A stretch of 64,000 nt of DNA, taken from positions 40,698 through 104,697 of the forward strand of contig NZ_JAJNCY010000013.1 in NCBI RefSeq assembly GCF_021026335.1. The letters are read 5' to 3'. Source of the DNA: Rhizobium sp. C1. GTDB taxonomy: Bacteria > Pseudomonadota > Alphaproteobacteria > Rhizobiales > Rhizobiaceae. Position numbers and translations under genes: made by a program. Below are positions 21,947 to 31,557 of this stretch, one piece after another. Numbering within the stretch: position 1 is the stretch's first letter; every line of letters begins with the position of its first letter. The notes beneath the pieces are model-generated. The model saw only the letters and a program-made list of their open reading frames with translations. It ran no database searches and was not told the DNA's origin.

Positions 21947-22438
21947 ATGGTTTCAAGACGCCTATCACGCCTCGAAGGTCATCGCCGTAAATTCATGGCG
22001 ATCGTTGACCAGACGCCCGAATGCAGCCGGGCCGTTCTTTATGCAGGCTATCGCGCCCGCAACACGGGTGGCGGCGTGGTTCTCATGTTTGTCGTGTCAC
22101 AGCAGGACTTCCAGCAATGGCTGGGCGTCGGCGATCTCATGCGTGAAGAGGCCATGGAAGAGGCGAACGCCGCGCTCGCCAAGACCGCGCAGTTCATCCG
22201 CGAAAAGGTCGGCATCGAGCCAGAGCTGGTGATCCGCGAAGGCCAGGCGGTGGAGCAGATCCACGCGCTGATCGAGGAAGACCGCGACATCGCCATTCTT
22301 GTGCTCGCCTCCGGATCGACCAAGGAGGGGCCGGGCCCGCTGGTGTCGTCCGTGGCCGGACGCTCCGCCGCCTTCCCCATTCCGGTCACGGTGATCCCTG
22401 ATGCGCTGAGCGACGAAGAGATCGAGGCGCTTTCTTGA
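21947..22438 (+). CDS. Universal stress protein family (UspA-like)
   Basis: A 163-residue cytosolic protein with the single Usp alpha/beta fold. A strand with an acidic end (FMAIVDQTPECSRAV) comes early, and a DIAILVLASGSTKEGPGPLVSSV segment late. The usual ATP-binding G-2x-G-9x-G(S/T) motif is only approximate, so nucleotide binding is uncertain. This gene between trpS and the Nfu gene is a conserved rhizobial arrangement. Its exact role is unknown. Confidence 0.85.
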   Translation: MVSRRLSRLEGHRRKFMAIVDQTPECSRAVLYAGYRARNTGGGVVLMFVVSQQDFQQWLGVGDLMREEAMEEANAALAKTAQFIREKVGIEPELVIREGQAVEQIHALIEEDRDIAILVLASGSTKEGPGPLVSSVAGRSAAFPIPVTVIPDALSDEEIEALS

Positions 22439-22570
22439 GTTTCTGAGAAAAGTTTTTTCCGCTATAAGGGCTTTTGACCGCATCACGGGCTTGATCGCCT
22501 TTCGCGATGCGCCTATTTTGGAAACATTCTAAAAGTTTGAGCCGCTTGAACGGTGGCCACGGAGACCGGC

Positions 22571-23134
22571 ATGTTTATCCAGACCGAAGCAACCCCGAAT
22601 CCTGCAACGCTGAAGTTCTTGCCCGGCAAGGTGGTTCTTCAGGAAGGAACGGCGGATTTCCGCAGCGCCGACGAGGCCGCAGCATCGCCGCTCGCCGCTC
22701 GTCTTTTCGGCATTCCCGGCGTCACTGGTGTCTTTTTCGGCTATGACTTCGTCACCGTGACCAAAGAGGACCAGGACTGGGCGCATCTGAAGCCCGCCAT
22801 CCTCGGTTCGATCATGGAGCATTTCATGTCCGGCGCGCCCGTGATGGGCGGTGCAAGCACGGCTGAAGCGACGGATCCTTCGGGCGAGTTCTATAACGAA
22901 GGCGATGAGATCATCGTGAAGACGATCAAGGAGCTTCTGGAAACCCGCGTCCGCCCGGCCGTGGCCCAGGACGGCGGCGACATCACCTTCCGCGGTTTCC
23001 GGGACGGCAAGGTCTTTCTCAACATGAAGGGCTCCTGCGCCGGCTGCCCGTCTTCCACCGCGACGCTGAAGCATGGCGTGCAGAACCTTCTGCGCCATTT
23101 CATTCCGGAAGTGCAGGAAGTCGAGGCCGTCTGA
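22571..23134 (+). CDS. Nfu-type iron-sulfur cluster scaffold/carrier
   Basis: A 187-residue protein. The N-terminal Nfu domain (MFIQTEATPNPATLKFLPG) covers residues 1 to about 88. The C-terminal NifU domain runs from about 115, with the cluster-binding CAGC (C156 and C159) in NMKGSCAGCPSS. Such proteins hold and deliver 4Fe-4S clusters to apo-enzymes. GGAG lies seven bases before the chosen ATG; an in-frame GTG six codons earlier has no site. Confidence 0.92.
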   Translation: MFIQTEATPNPATLKFLPGKVVLQEGTADFRSADEAAASPLAARLFGIPGVTGVFFGYDFVTVTKEDQDWAHLKPAILGSIMEHFMSGAPVMGGASTAEATDPSGEFYNEGDEIIVKTIKELLETRVRPAVAQDGGDITFRGFRDGKVFLNMKGSCAGCPSSTATLKHGVQNLLRHFIPEVQEVEAV

Positions 23135-23144
23135 GGCCTGCCGC

Positions 23145-23801
23145 ATGATCGTTCTTGCCATAGACACCGCCGGCGTCGACTGTTCCGTGGCCGTCTATGA
23201 TACGGCCGCCGAACGGTTGATGGCGAGTGCGACGGAGACGCTCGGCAAGGGCCACGCAGAGCGCCTGTCTGGCATGATCGATGACGTCATGCGTCAGGCT
23301 ATGCTTACGCCTGATGCTCTCGGACGAATTGGTGTGACAGTCGGTCCCGGTTCCTTCACCGGGATCCGCGTTGGCGTTGCCGCCGCGCGGGGTCTGGCGC
23401 TTGCGCTCGGCATTCCAGCCGTGGGCGTGACCACGCTGGAGGTTCTGGTGGAGGCGGAAAGACACGCTAAACATGCCGGGCCCTTGACCGCTGCCATCGA
23501 TGCAAAACGCGGCGAAATCTATCTTCAGCCTTTTGATGAAACCGGGACGCCGAGCGACGAGCCGCAGGCTCTGCTGCTTGATGATGCCCGCGCGCGGATC
23601 GCAGTATCGGGGGCGAGGGCGGTCGGATCGGGGGCGGCTGCACTGCTTCATTCGTCAGCCGAGGCTGACCATTTCGACATCGGGGCCGTGGCCCGCCTTG
23701 CGGCACGAAAGTCGAATGTTACGGGCAAGCCCGCCCCGCTATACCTGCGAGGACCGGATGCGAAGCCTCAGTTGGGCTTCGCCATTGAACGCAGAGCATA
23801 G
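23145..23801 (+). CDS. tsaB: tRNA threonylcarbamoyladenosine biosynthesis protein TsaB
   Basis: A 218-residue ASKHA-fold protein that partners TsaD in making t6A37 in ANN-decoding tRNAs. The N-terminal VLAIDTAGVDCSVAVYD strand and the VGPGSFTGIRVGVAAARGLALAL segment near residues 65-87 are family signatures. It starts 10 bases after the Nfu gene and ends two bases before rimI, a classic tsaB-rimI pairing. Confidence 0.93.
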   Translation: MIVLAIDTAGVDCSVAVYDTAAERLMASATETLGKGHAERLSGMIDDVMRQAMLTPDALGRIGVTVGPGSFTGIRVGVAAARGLALALGIPAVGVTTLEVLVEAERHAKHAGPLTAAIDAKRGEIYLQPFDETGTPSDEPQALLLDDARARIAVSGARAVGSGAAALLHSSAEADHFDIGAVARLAARKSNVTGKPAPLYLRGPDAKPQLGFAIERRA

Positions 23802-23803
23802 GG

Positions 23804-24328
23804 ATGCTGGAGAAGTTCTTCTCGCGAAAAGTCGATTATGAAATCATTCCCATGGAGGTCGCCCATTGCCGCGCTGCATCTGCGATCCATGGGGAGCGCT
23901 TTTTGCGAGGCTGGAGCGACGGCGAGTTTCACGACCTGCTCGGCCAGGACACGGTTGGCGGTTTTGTTGCCTTTCACTCCGGCCTGTCCCCGCGCGACGG
24001 CGTGACGGGTTTCGTGCTTTCCCGCACGGCGGCCGGCGAAGCTGAAATTCTGTCGATCGGCGTCACGCCGAGGGTCGCCCGTCAGGGGCTCGGCTGGAGG
24101 CTGATGCGCGCAGCCCTTGCCGACATCGTCGCCCGCGATGCCACCACCGTTTTTCTCGAAGTGGACGAGACCAATACGGCGGCGCGTGCTCTCTATGCCA
24201 AGCTTGGCTTTGCCAAGGTGGCCGAACGGCCGGCCTATTACGCCGGACCCGACGGCAAGAAGACGGCCGCTCATGTGATGCGCCTCGATCTCACCGCGCC
24301 CCGGAAACCCAGGAGCGGCAAGCCGTGA
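23804..24328 (+). CDS. rimI: Ribosomal-protein-S18-alanine N-acetyltransferase RimI (GNAT)
   Basis: A 174-residue GNAT acetyltransferase. The acetyl-CoA loop RQGLGWRLMRAAL is near residues 92-104 and the FLEVDETNTAARALYAKLGF motif near 117-136, both typical of RimI. It probably acetylates the N-terminus of ribosomal protein S18. It follows tsaB with a two-base gap and its stop overlaps the next start as GTGA. Confidence 0.88.
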   Translation: MLEKFFSRKVDYEIIPMEVAHCRAASAIHGERFLRGWSDGEFHDLLGQDTVGGFVAFHSGLSPRDGVTGFVLSRTAAGEAEILSIGVTPRVARQGLGWRLMRAALADIVARDATTVFLEVDETNTAARALYAKLGFAKVAERPAYYAGPDGKKTAAHVMRLDLTAPRKPRSGKP

Positions 24329-25116
24329 TCGTCAGGCTCCGGATTGCGGCGCTTCTCATTGTTGTCGTGATCGTGACGCTTTTTATGGCACCCCTGCAGG
24401 TCGTCGCGCTGCGTTTCGACTGGCGGCTGCGCCGCAGACTGCCCGGCATCTGGCACCGCATTGCCTGCGCCCTTCTCGGTGTCAGGATTCATGTCAACAG
24501 CGAGCCGGCGACCGGTCGGCCGCTGATGATCGCGGCAAACCATTCCTCCTGGCTCGACATTCTCGTGCTCAGCGCCGTGGCCGACGTCGTCTTCATCGCC
24601 AAATCCGAGGTCAAGACCTGGCCGGTCTTCAACACTCTGGCACGTCTGCAGGCCACGATCTTCATCGAGCGGGAAGAACGCCGCAAGACCGGCGATCAGG
24701 TGAACGAAATCGGCGCGCGGCTTGCGGCGGGTGAGATCGTCGTCCTCTTTCCGGAAGGCACGACCTCCGACGGCAACCGCCTTCTGCCGGTCAAGACCTC
24801 GCTCTTCGGCGCGGCCTCCGCAGCCCTCCCGGCATCGCCCGAGGGGGTGGTGCTGATACAGCCCGTCGCCGTCGCCTATACACGCGCCCACGGCCTGCCC
24901 CTTGGCCGTTTCCACCGGGTGCTCGCCGCTTGGCCGGGCGACACCGAACTGGTGCCGCATCTCTCCGGGGTTCTCAAAATGGGGTCCCTGGAAGCGGAAG
25001 TGACCTTCTGCCCGCCAATCCCTTTTTCGGCCTCAAGCAACCGCAAGGCTGTCAGCCGGTTGGTGGAAGAAGAAATCGGCACCGCGCTGCATGCGACCCT
25101 GCGGAGCCCAAGGTAA
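24325..25116 (+). CDS. olsA: PlsC-family acyltransferase, probably lyso-ornithine lipid O-acyltransferase OlsA
   Basis: A 263-residue membrane acyltransferase with an N-terminal hydrophobic anchor (residues about 3-25). The catalytic NHSSWLD (His73, Asp78; HX4D) is present, as are the FIEREERRK substrate motif and FPEGTTSDGNR near 143. The GTG start overlaps the rimI stop. The position at the end of the mutS-glnD-...-rimI run is where S. meliloti carries olsA, which makes phosphate-free ornithine lipids. By sequence alone a 1-acylglycerol-3-phosphate acyltransferase (PlsC) cannot be excluded. Confidence 0.72.
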   Translation: MIVRLRIAALLIVVVIVTLFMAPLQVVALRFDWRLRRRLPGIWHRIACALLGVRIHVNSEPATGRPLMIAANHSSWLDILVLSAVADVVFIAKSEVKTWPVFNTLARLQATIFIEREERRKTGDQVNEIGARLAAGEIVVLFPEGTTSDGNRLLPVKTSLFGAASAALPASPEGVVLIQPVAVAYTRAHGLPLGRFHRVLAAWPGDTELVPHLSGVLKMGSLEAEVTFCPPIPFSASSNRKAVSRLVEEEIGTALHATLRSPR

Positions 25117-25124
25117 GCTTTTTC

Positions 25125-26657
25125 TTACGCCGCAGCGTGAAGCCGTTCTCCCGCGATCCGGTAGGAAATCGCCTCGGCGATATGAATGCGTCCGATCGCC
25201 CGTTGTCCGTCCAGATCGGCAATGGTGCGCGCCACTTTCAGGATCCGGTGATAGCCGCGCGCTGAGAACTTCATCTTCTCGGCCGCATCCTGCAACAGCG
25301 TCAGGCCGCCGCGATCGGGCTCGGCGATCTTCTCGATGATCGCCGTCGAGCATTGCGCATTGGTGCGAATGTGAGGCGCGCCGAATTCGAGGAAGCGTTC
25401 CCGCTGCATCTCGCGGGCGGCGGCCACGCGGCGCGCGACATCGGCGCTGCGCTCGGACGCTGCAGGGATCAGCAGATCGGCGGCATTGACCGCCGGAACG
25501 TCGATGCGGATATCGATCCGGTCCATCAGCGGTCCGGAAATGCGCGCCTGGTAATCGGCAACGCAGCGCGGGCCGCGCGCGCAGCTATGGCCGGGCTCTC
25601 CCGCCATGCCGCAGCGGCAGGGGTTCATCGCCGCGATCAACTGGATATTGGCGGGGTAGGAAACGCGGTGATTGGCGCGCGCAATCACGCATTCGCCGGT
25701 CTCCAGCGGCTGTCGCAGCGCGTCCAGCGCCTGACTTGAGAATTCCGGCAATTCATCGAGGAAGAGCACACCGTGATGGGCGAGAGACACTTCCCCCGGC
25801 TTTGCCCGCAACCCGCCGCCGATCAGCGAGGCCATGGTCGCGGAATGATGCGGCGCGCGAAATGGCCGCCGATCGGACAGCTTGCCGCCCGATAATTGCC
25901 CGGCGACCGAATGGATCATCGAGACTTCGAGAAGCTCGGCTGCCGACAGGGGCGGCAGGATCGAGGGCAGGCGCTGCGCCAGCATCGACTTGCCGGAGCC
26001 CGGCGGCCCGATCATCAACAGGTTATGCCCACCCGCGGCCACAACCTCTAGCGCCCGCTTGGCGCTCTCCTGGCCGCGAATGTCCGAGAGATCGGGAAGA
26101 TTGGCCGGCAGGGCACGCACAGCCGGCTCCGGCCGCGTCAGCACCTGCGTTCCGCGAAAATGATTGGCCAGCCCGATGAGACTGCGCGGCGCAAGAATAT
26201 CGATATCGGCGCCCGCCCAGGCCGCCTCCGGCCCGCTGCCCGCCGGGCAGATCAGCCCCTTGCCCATCGCATTGGCGGCAATGGCCGCCGGCAGAGCACC
26301 CGCAACGGGCGCGATCGTCCCGTCAAGATTGAGTTCGCCCACCACGGCATAATCCGACAGCGCATCCGCCGGGATCGCGCCCAGCGCGGCCATCAGACCG
26401 AGCGCAATGGCAAGGTCGAAATGCGATCCTTCCTTCGGTAGGTCGGCCGGGGCGAGATTGACGGTAATCCGCTTCGGCGGTAGCGAGAGGCCCGAGGCGT
26501 GGAGCGCCGCATGCACCCGCTCGCGACTTTCGGCAACCGCCTTGTCCGGCAGCCCGACGATCTGCATGGCGAGCTTGCCGGGCGATACCATCACCTGCAC
26601 GTCGACCGGCAAGCCCTCAATGCCCTGAAATGCCACCGTTGCCACCCGCGATACCAT
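25125..26657 (-). CDS. comM: ComM/YifB-family AAA+ ATPase (Mg-chelatase-like)
   Basis: A 510-residue protein. The N-terminal ChlI-like domain (GLPVDVQVMVSPGKLAMQIVGLPDKAV) is followed by an AAA+ core with Walker A GPPGSGKS near residue 222 and LFLDELPEF (Walker B) near 300. A cysteine-bearing loop NPCRCGMAG comes next, then the C-terminal domain. ComM helicases promote branch migration during natural transformation and other recombination. The start at 26657 was chosen to match the family N-terminus (MVSRVATVAF); a long upstream extension is atypical. It converges on olsA with only eight bases between stops. Confidence 0.9.
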   Translation of the reverse strand: MVSRVATVAFQGIEGLPVDVQVMVSPGKLAMQIVGLPDKAVAESRERVHAALHASGLSLPPKRITVNLAPADLPKEGSHFDLAIALGLMAALGAIPADALSDYAVVGELNLDGTIAPVAGALPAAIAANAMGKGLICPAGSGPEAAWAGADIDILAPRSLIGLANHFRGTQVLTRPEPAVRALPANLPDLSDIRGQESAKRALEVVAAGGHNLLMIGPPGSGKSMLAQRLPSILPPLSAAELLEVSMIHSVAGQLSGGKLSDRRPFRAPHHSATMASLIGGGLRAKPGEVSLAHHGVLFLDELPEFSSQALDALRQPLETGECVIARANHRVSYPANIQLIAAMNPCRCGMAGEPGHSCARGPRCVADYQARISGPLMDRIDIRIDVPAVNAADLLIPAASERSADVARRVAAAREMQRERFLEFGAPHIRTNAQCSTAIIEKIAEPDRGGLTLLQDAAEKMKFSARGYHRILKVARTIADLDGQRAIGRIHIAEAISYRIAGERLHAAA

Positions 26658-26852
26658 GACCCGCCCCCTGAATCTCTTAGGTTGCATGCAGCCTCTCACA
26701 GTTGCAAGAATGAAGCAAGAACAAAAAAGAAACAAAATGGCGGAAAAATCCACACATGGTTGTGTGAGGTTGTGGCGCGTGAACAAAGCTCGAATGGCAC
26801 GGCCGCCCGCGACGGTCATGGCCGGCGCGGGGCGTACCTTTCGTTAGGAATC

Positions 26853-27803
26853 TCAAGCCGTCCGCTTGGCCTCGATGGCGTCCCACAGAAGGGCGGCGAT
26901 ATCCGTGCCGCTGAAGCGCTTGACCTCGCGAATGCCGGTCGGTGAGGTGACGTTGATTTCGGTGAGATAATCGCCGATGACGTCGATGCCGACGAGAATG
27001 AAGCCGCGTTCCCGCAGCGCCGGGCCGATGCGGTCGCAGATTTCCTGTTCGCGCTTCGTCAGTTCCGTATGTTCGGCGCGCCCGCCGACATGCATGTTGG
27101 AGCGGCTGTCATGCTCGGCGGGCACACGGTTGATGGCGCCCACGGGCTTGCCGTCGATGAGGATGATGCGCTTGTCGCCCTTGCGCACGTCCGGCAGATA
27201 TTGCTGCGCAATGAAAGGCTCGCGGAACATCTGCCCAAAGGTTTCGAGCAGAGACGACAGGTTGCGGTCGTCCTTCTTGAGATGGAACACGCCGGCCCCG
27301 CCATTGCCATAGAGCGGCTTGATGATGATATCGCCCATCTCTTCACGGAAGGTGCGGATCTCGGCGGCGTCCCGGGTAATCAGCGTGGCCGGCATCAGGT
27401 CGGGAAACTCGGTGACGAAGATCTTCTCCGGCGAATTGCGCACCCAGGCCGGATCGTTCACCACCACCGTCTTCGGGTGGATCCGTTCCAGCATGTGCGT
27501 GGAGGTGATATAAGCCATGTCGAAGGGCGGGTCCTGGCGCAGCAGCACGACGTCCATGGTCGACAGATCGATGCGTTCGGGCGAGCCCAGCGTAAAATGG
27601 TCGCCCTTGACGTCACGCAGCTCCATCGGCTCGGCGGTCGCATAGACCTTTCCGTCGCGCAGCGACAGTTTCTCTGGCGTATAGTGGAAAAGCCTGTAGC
27701 CGCGCGCCTGTGCTTCCAGGCTCATGGCGAAGGTGGAGTCGCCCGCGATGTTGATGGACGAGACATGGTCCATCTGGACCGCGACATTCCTGATCTTTGC
27801 CAT
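26853..27803 (-). CDS. gshB: Glutathione synthetase
   Basis: A 316-residue ATP-grasp enzyme joining gamma-glutamylcysteine and glycine. Motifs include [17 protein letters not shown] near residues 82-98, the [14 protein letters not shown] glycine-rich loop, and the late [20 protein letters not shown] metal/ATP region. AAGGA precedes the chosen ATG by seven bases. In S. meliloti gshB follows yraN directly; here the cupin gene and the ugp operon lie between. Confidence 0.95.
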   Translation of the reverse strand: MAKIRNVAVQMDHVSSINIAGDSTFAMSLEAQARGYRLFHYTPEKLSLRDGKVYATAEPMELRDVKGDHFTLGSPERIDLSTMDVVLLRQDPPFDMAYITSTHMLERIHPKTVVVNDPAWVRNSPEKIFVTEFPDLMPATLITRDAAEIRTFREEMGDIIIKPLYGNGGAGVFHLKKDDRNLSSLLETFGQMFREPFIAQQYLPDVRKGDKRIILIDGKPVGAINRVPAEHDSRSNMHVGGRAEHTELTKREQEICDRIGPALRERGFILVGIDVIGDYLTEINVTSPTGIREVKRFSGTDIAALLWDAIEAKRTA

Positions 27804-27904
27804 GTGATATCCTTGGAGCATGTCCTGAAAAACCGTGGGTCGGCTTTCCGCCCGGACATGCGTTGACGGGCCTGCACGATTGCGCGCCCCGGATATTTAG
27901 GCGG

Positions 27905-28426
27905 TCACAGCGCCGAGCGCAACGGGCGTTTGGTCAGTCTGGCGGTCAGGCGGTTGAGCTTGCCCTTGGCCTTCAGGGCAAGGGCAAGAGGCAGCGGGAA
28001 GGGGCGTCGCAGGAAGGCGATCTTGCGGACATAGGTGTCGATCTTCCAGGTCGCCCATGTGTTGCCGGCGAAATAGGCGATGTCGCCGGGCTTGAGGACG
28101 CGCGTGACGCCGCTTTCGTCGGTGACTTCCACTTCCCCTTCGAGGATCATAACGGTCTCGTCCCATGCGAAATGCCAGCGGAAGGCGCCGGCGGTGCAGT
28201 CCCACAGCGCCGTCATCGCGGCCTTGTCAGCACTGTGCGAATGTTCCGCAATGCGCGCTTCCGGCGTCCCTGAAAGGATCCAGTCCGGATCGATCGGCGC
28301 GGATTTCATCTCCATGGCAGCCGAAGAGGCCGCCACCAGCGGCGGTACGTCGGTCAGGTCGAGAAGCGGCCTTGCGCCCGCAACCAGCGCCATGAATGCC
28401 TGTATCGGCAGAAGATGAAACGCCAT
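27905..28426 (-). CDS. Cupin-domain protein
   Basis: A 173-residue protein with a C-terminal-half cupin barrel: FRWHFAWDETVMILEGEVEV near residues 82-101 and LKPGDIAYFAGNTWATW near 110-126, followed by a basic tail. Only some of the usual metal-ligand His/Glu residues are apparent, so an enzymatic role is unproven. It lies between gshB and ugpC, all on the minus strand, with gaps of about 100 and 77 bases. The role is unknown; co-transcription with ugp is possible. Confidence 0.75.
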   Translation of the reverse strand: MAFHLLPIQAFMALVAGARPLLDLTDVPPLVAASSAAMEMKSAPIDPDWILSGTPEARIAEHSHSADKAAMTALWDCTAGAFRWHFAWDETVMILEGEVEVTDESGVTRVLKPGDIAYFAGNTWATWKIDTYVRKIAFLRRPFPLPLALALKAKGKLNRLTARLTKRPLRSAL

Positions 28427-28503
28427 GACGGCCCCTTGTCCTGAAATCAGGGCCCATCATTGCGCAAAAATCTCACGAAATTACTACTCGAAAAGCAGAA
28501 ATT

Positions 28504-29628
28504 TTAAAAACCCGCCGTCATTCCGGCCTCGGAAGCGGCTGTTTCTGTGCCATTCTGGGCCGGTTGGACGGGCGCGGGGCCCGGCTCGATCCGCTTGCCC
28601 GTATCGACGGCAAAGAAATGCAGGCGATCGGCTGCGATGGTGAGGCGGATGTTGGCGGGCAGGTCCAGATCCGGCGAAACGGCGACAACCAGGGGATGGC
28701 CGCCGCAAAGGCCGTGCAGCAGACGCTGCGCGCCCAGATCCTCGATGAAGCTGATCGTGAACGGCATCCCGGTCCCTTGGGTTACAAGCCGCAGGTCTTC
28801 GGCGCGCAGGCCGAGGGTGACGTGCCCGTTGGGCAGGTTTGCAGAAAGCCCGCTCAGCTGGTCGCCGATCAGAATGCCGCCATTGAAGACGGTGGCCGGC
28901 AGAAGGTTCATCGCCGGCGAACCGATGAAGCTCGCCACGAAAGTCGAGGCCGGACGGTGATACACTTCCAGCGGGGCGCCGATCTGTTCGATCCGCCCGC
29001 CATTGAGCACGACGAGCCGGTCGGCCAGCGTCATGGCTTCGAGCTGGTCATGGGTGACATAGATCGAGGTCGTGCCGAGGCGCTTCTGCAGCTGCTTGAT
29101 CTCGCCACGCATGCTGACGCGCAGCTTCGCATCGAGGTTCGAAAGCGGCTCGTCGAAGAGAAAGGCGGCAGGCTTGCGCACGATAGCGCGGCCCATGGCG
29201 ACGCGCTGGCGCTGACCGCCGGAAAGCGCCCGCGGCTTGCGCTCCAGATAGGGTTCCAGCTCCAGCATGCGGGCGGCTTCCGCCACGCGCGCATCGATCT
29301 CGGCCTTGGGCGTGCCGCGGTTCTTCAGGCCATAGGCCAGGTTCTTGTAAACGCTCATATGCGGATAGAGCGCATAGTTCTGGAACACCATGGCAATGTC
29401 GCGCTCGGCCGGTTCGACATCGTTGATCCTGCGCCCGCCGATGGAGACCGAGCCCTCGCTGATCGTCTCAAGCCCGGCGACCATGCGCAGCAGGGTGGAC
29501 TTGCCGCAGCCAGAAGGGCCGACAAGCACGATGAACTCGCCGTCTGCAATGTCGATATCGACATCGCTGACGGCGCGAACGCCGCCGGTATAGATTTTCG
29601 AGACCCGTGCGATTTCGATGCGCGCCAT
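28504..29628 (-). CDS. ugpC: sn-Glycerol-3-phosphate ABC importer ATP-binding protein UgpC
   Basis: A 374-residue MalK/UgpC-class ATPase. Walker [10 protein letters not shown] lies at residues 37-45, the Q-loop in [10 protein letters not shown] near 80, [15 protein letters not shown] near 135, Walker [16 protein letters not shown] near 157, and a C-terminal TOBE/OB regulatory region from about 240. Last gene of ugpBAEC, 11 bases behind ugpE, with AAGGA before its ATG. In other bacteria UgpC is inhibited by excess phosphate. The specificity assignment comes from UgpB and UgpE. Confidence 0.88.
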   Translation of the reverse strand: MARIEIARVSKIYTGGVRAVSDVDIDIADGEFIVLVGPSGCGKSTLLRMVAGLETISEGSVSIGGRRINDVEPAERDIAMVFQNYALYPHMSVYKNLAYGLKNRGTPKAEIDARVAEAARMLELEPYLERKPRALSGGQRQRVAMGRAIVRKPAAFLFDEPLSNLDAKLRVSMRGEIKQLQKRLGTTSIYVTHDQLEAMTLADRLVVLNGGRIEQIGAPLEVYHRPASTFVASFIGSPAMNLLPATVFNGGILIGDQLSGLSANLPNGHVTLGLRAEDLRLVTQGTGMPFTISFIEDLGAQRLLHGLCGGHPLVVAVSPDLDLPANIRLTIAADRLHFFAVDTGKRIEPGPAPVQPAQNGTETAASEAGMTAGF

Positions 29629-29639
29629 GTCTTTATCCT

Positions 29640-30476
29640 TTACTTGTCGCTTTCGGTCAGGCCCTTGATGAACCAGCTCTGGAAGATCACGACGATCAGA
29701 ACTGGCGGGAGCATGGCAAGGATCGCGAGCGCGAAAGCCTGATTGTAATCGGGGATCTGGGAGCCGACCCAGACCAGCAGAATTTGCTTGATGCCGCGCA
29801 CCAGCGTGAAGAAGCTCTCATCCGTGGTCATCAGCATCGGCCAGAGATACTGGTTCCAGCCATAGACGAACATGACAATGAACATCGCGGCGATCATGTT
29901 GCGCGACAGCGGGACCAGGATGTCGATGAAGAACTTGAGCGGCCCCGCGCCGTCGATGCGCGCCGCCTCCAGAAGCTCTTCCGGCACCGAGCGGAAAAAC
30001 TGCCGGAAATAGAAGGTGCCGGTCGCCGAGGCGAGCAGCGGCACGATCAGGCCGGTATAGGTGTCGACCAGCCCCAGCTTCGTCATCACCGCATAGGACG
30101 GCAGAATGCGCACTTCCAGCGGCAAAAGCAGCGTGGTGAAGATCATCCAGAAGAAGATCACGCCCATACGGAAGCGGAAATAGACGATGGCATAGGCCGC
30201 CAGCATCGACAGAACGATTTTGCCCACCGCAAAGCCAATGCCGAGAATGAAGGAATTCCTCAATTCGGAAAGGCCGGTGACCTTGCCCGTGAAGCCGCCG
30301 CTTTCCAGGAGAACCTTGTGATAGGTGTCGTAGAAATGGTCGCCCCAGGTGATCATCAGGCCCTTGGAATAGATTTCCGTCGGCTCATGCGTGGACGTGA
30401 TGAAGGCCACCACGATCGGGCCGATCATCAGGAAGACGCCGAAAAGCAGGATGAGATGGTCGAAGACTTTTTTCAT
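29640..30476 (-). CDS. ugpE: Glycerol-3-phosphate ABC importer permease UgpE
   Basis: A 278-residue inner-membrane permease with six hydrophobic segments and the EAA cytoplasmic loop ([19 protein letters not shown] near residues 175-193). [15 protein letters not shown] near 220 is characteristic of UgpE-like permeases. An ATG at 30476 was preferred over an in-frame GTG five codons upstream because it matches the family N-terminus. It follows ugpA by 20 bases. Confidence 0.88.
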   Translation of the reverse strand: MKKVFDHLILLFGVFLMIGPIVVAFITSTHEPTEIYSKGLMITWGDHFYDTYHKVLLESGGFTGKVTGLSELRNSFILGIGFAVGKIVLSMLAAYAIVYFRFRMGVIFFWMIFTTLLLPLEVRILPSYAVMTKLGLVDTYTGLIVPLLASATGTFYFRQFFRSVPEELLEAARIDGAGPLKFFIDILVPLSRNMIAAMFIVMFVYGWNQYLWPMLMTTDESFFTLVRGIKQILLVWVGSQIPDYNQAFALAILAMLPPVLIVVIFQSWFIKGLTESDK

Positions 30477-30496
30477 GTGTGTCACTCTCACCCGTC

Positions 30497-31378
30497 TCAG
30501 CCGTAATGCACGCGGCGCTCGAGGAAGCGGAACTGGAAGATGGTCAGCACGAAGACCACGATCATCAGGATGACCGACTGTGCCGACGACCCGCCGAGAT
30601 CGTTGCCGCGGAAACCGTCGAGATAGATCTTGTAGACCAGTGTCACGGGGTTGTTGGCGGCCTTGTCCTTGACCACGGTATCGACGATGCCGAACGTGTC
30701 GAACAGCGAATAGGTCATGTTGATGATCAGCAGGAAGAAGGCCGTCGGCGACAGAAGCGGCAGGATCACCGTCCAGAAGCGGCGGAAGCCGGAGCGGCAG
30801 TCGATCGTGGCGGCCTCGCGCACCGAAACCGGAATGCCCTGCAGGCCTGACAGGCAGAAAATGAAGTTATAGGGGATCTGCTTCCACACCGAGATGAAGA
30901 TCATCGCGAAAGCCGTGTCGTAATAGTTCACGCCGACCTTCATGTCCCAGCCGAAATAGCTGACCAGTTTCACGAAGGGGCCGATATGCTGGTCGAAGAA
31001 CATCGAGCCGATCAGACCGGCTGCGGGTGGCGCAACCGCATAGACGGCGATCAGCGCGGTCTTGTAGGCGCTGGCCCCGCGCAGGATCGCGTCGGCCTTC
31101 ACGGCCAGGAGCAGCCCGATCGACAGCGACAGCACGGTCACGACGATCGTGAACCAGACCGTAAAGACGGCGATGTTGAGATAGTCCCCGCCGAACAGCG
31201 CGTCGTGATAGTTGCGCAGGCCCACAAAGGTCGAGCCGAAGCCGAAGGGATCCTCGATGTAGAAGGAGGACTGGATCGCCTGTATGGACGGCCAGTAGAA
31301 GAAGATCACGATGACCGCCATCTGCGGCAGCAGGAACAGGTAGGGCAGGAACCTGTTGTTGAACTGGACTCTCTTCAT
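30497..31378 (-). CDS. ugpA: Glycerol-3-phosphate ABC importer permease UgpA
   Basis: A 293-residue permease with six membrane segments. The N-terminus (FLPYLFLLPQMAVIVIFFYWP...YIEDPFGFGSTFVGLRNY) is very like E. coli UgpA. The EAA loop is GIPVSVREAATIDCRSGFRRFW near residues 190-211. With UgpE it forms the transmembrane channel. It lies downstream of ugpB across a 179-base gap containing a 10-bp stem-loop. Confidence 0.9.
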   Translation of the reverse strand: MKRVQFNNRFLPYLFLLPQMAVIVIFFYWPSIQAIQSSFYIEDPFGFGSTFVGLRNYHDALFGGDYLNIAVFTVWFTIVVTVLSLSIGLLLAVKADAILRGASAYKTALIAVYAVAPPAAGLIGSMFFDQHIGPFVKLVSYFGWDMKVGVNYYDTAFAMIFISVWKQIPYNFIFCLSGLQGIPVSVREAATIDCRSGFRRFWTVILPLLSPTAFFLLIINMTYSLFDTFGIVDTVVKDKAANNPVTLVYKIYLDGFRGNDLGGSSAQSVILMIVVFVLTIFQFRFLERRVHYG

Positions 31379-31505
31379 GGAGGTTATGTCCCGCGCGATG
31401 CGTTCAGGGCGTCATCCGGACGGAGCGAAACGCACGCCGGCCGGGTGTTGCATGCAATGGAAAAAGCGCAGGGGCTCGATCCGGAGCTGTCCCCGCTTGT
31501 GGATT

Positions 31506-31535
31506 GGCATCCGGGAACGGCCGTCCCCGGATGCC
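31506..31535. terminator. Intercistronic stem-loop between ugpB and ugpA
   Basis: A perfect 10-bp inverted repeat GGCATCCGGG / CCCGGATGCC with a 10-nt loop, 22 bases past the ugpB stop. There is no T-run in the transcription direction, so partial attenuation or 3'-end protection of ugpB mRNA is likelier than full termination. The rest of the gap shows no gene. Confidence 0.65.
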
Positions 31536-31557
31536 ATCAAATTGCTGAAGCTTCTGC

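Noticed and set aside
27905..28426. Cupin gene as a part of the glycerol-3-phosphate pathway
   Set aside because: The only link is adjacency; the fold gives no substrate and the gaps to both neighbours allow separate transcription.
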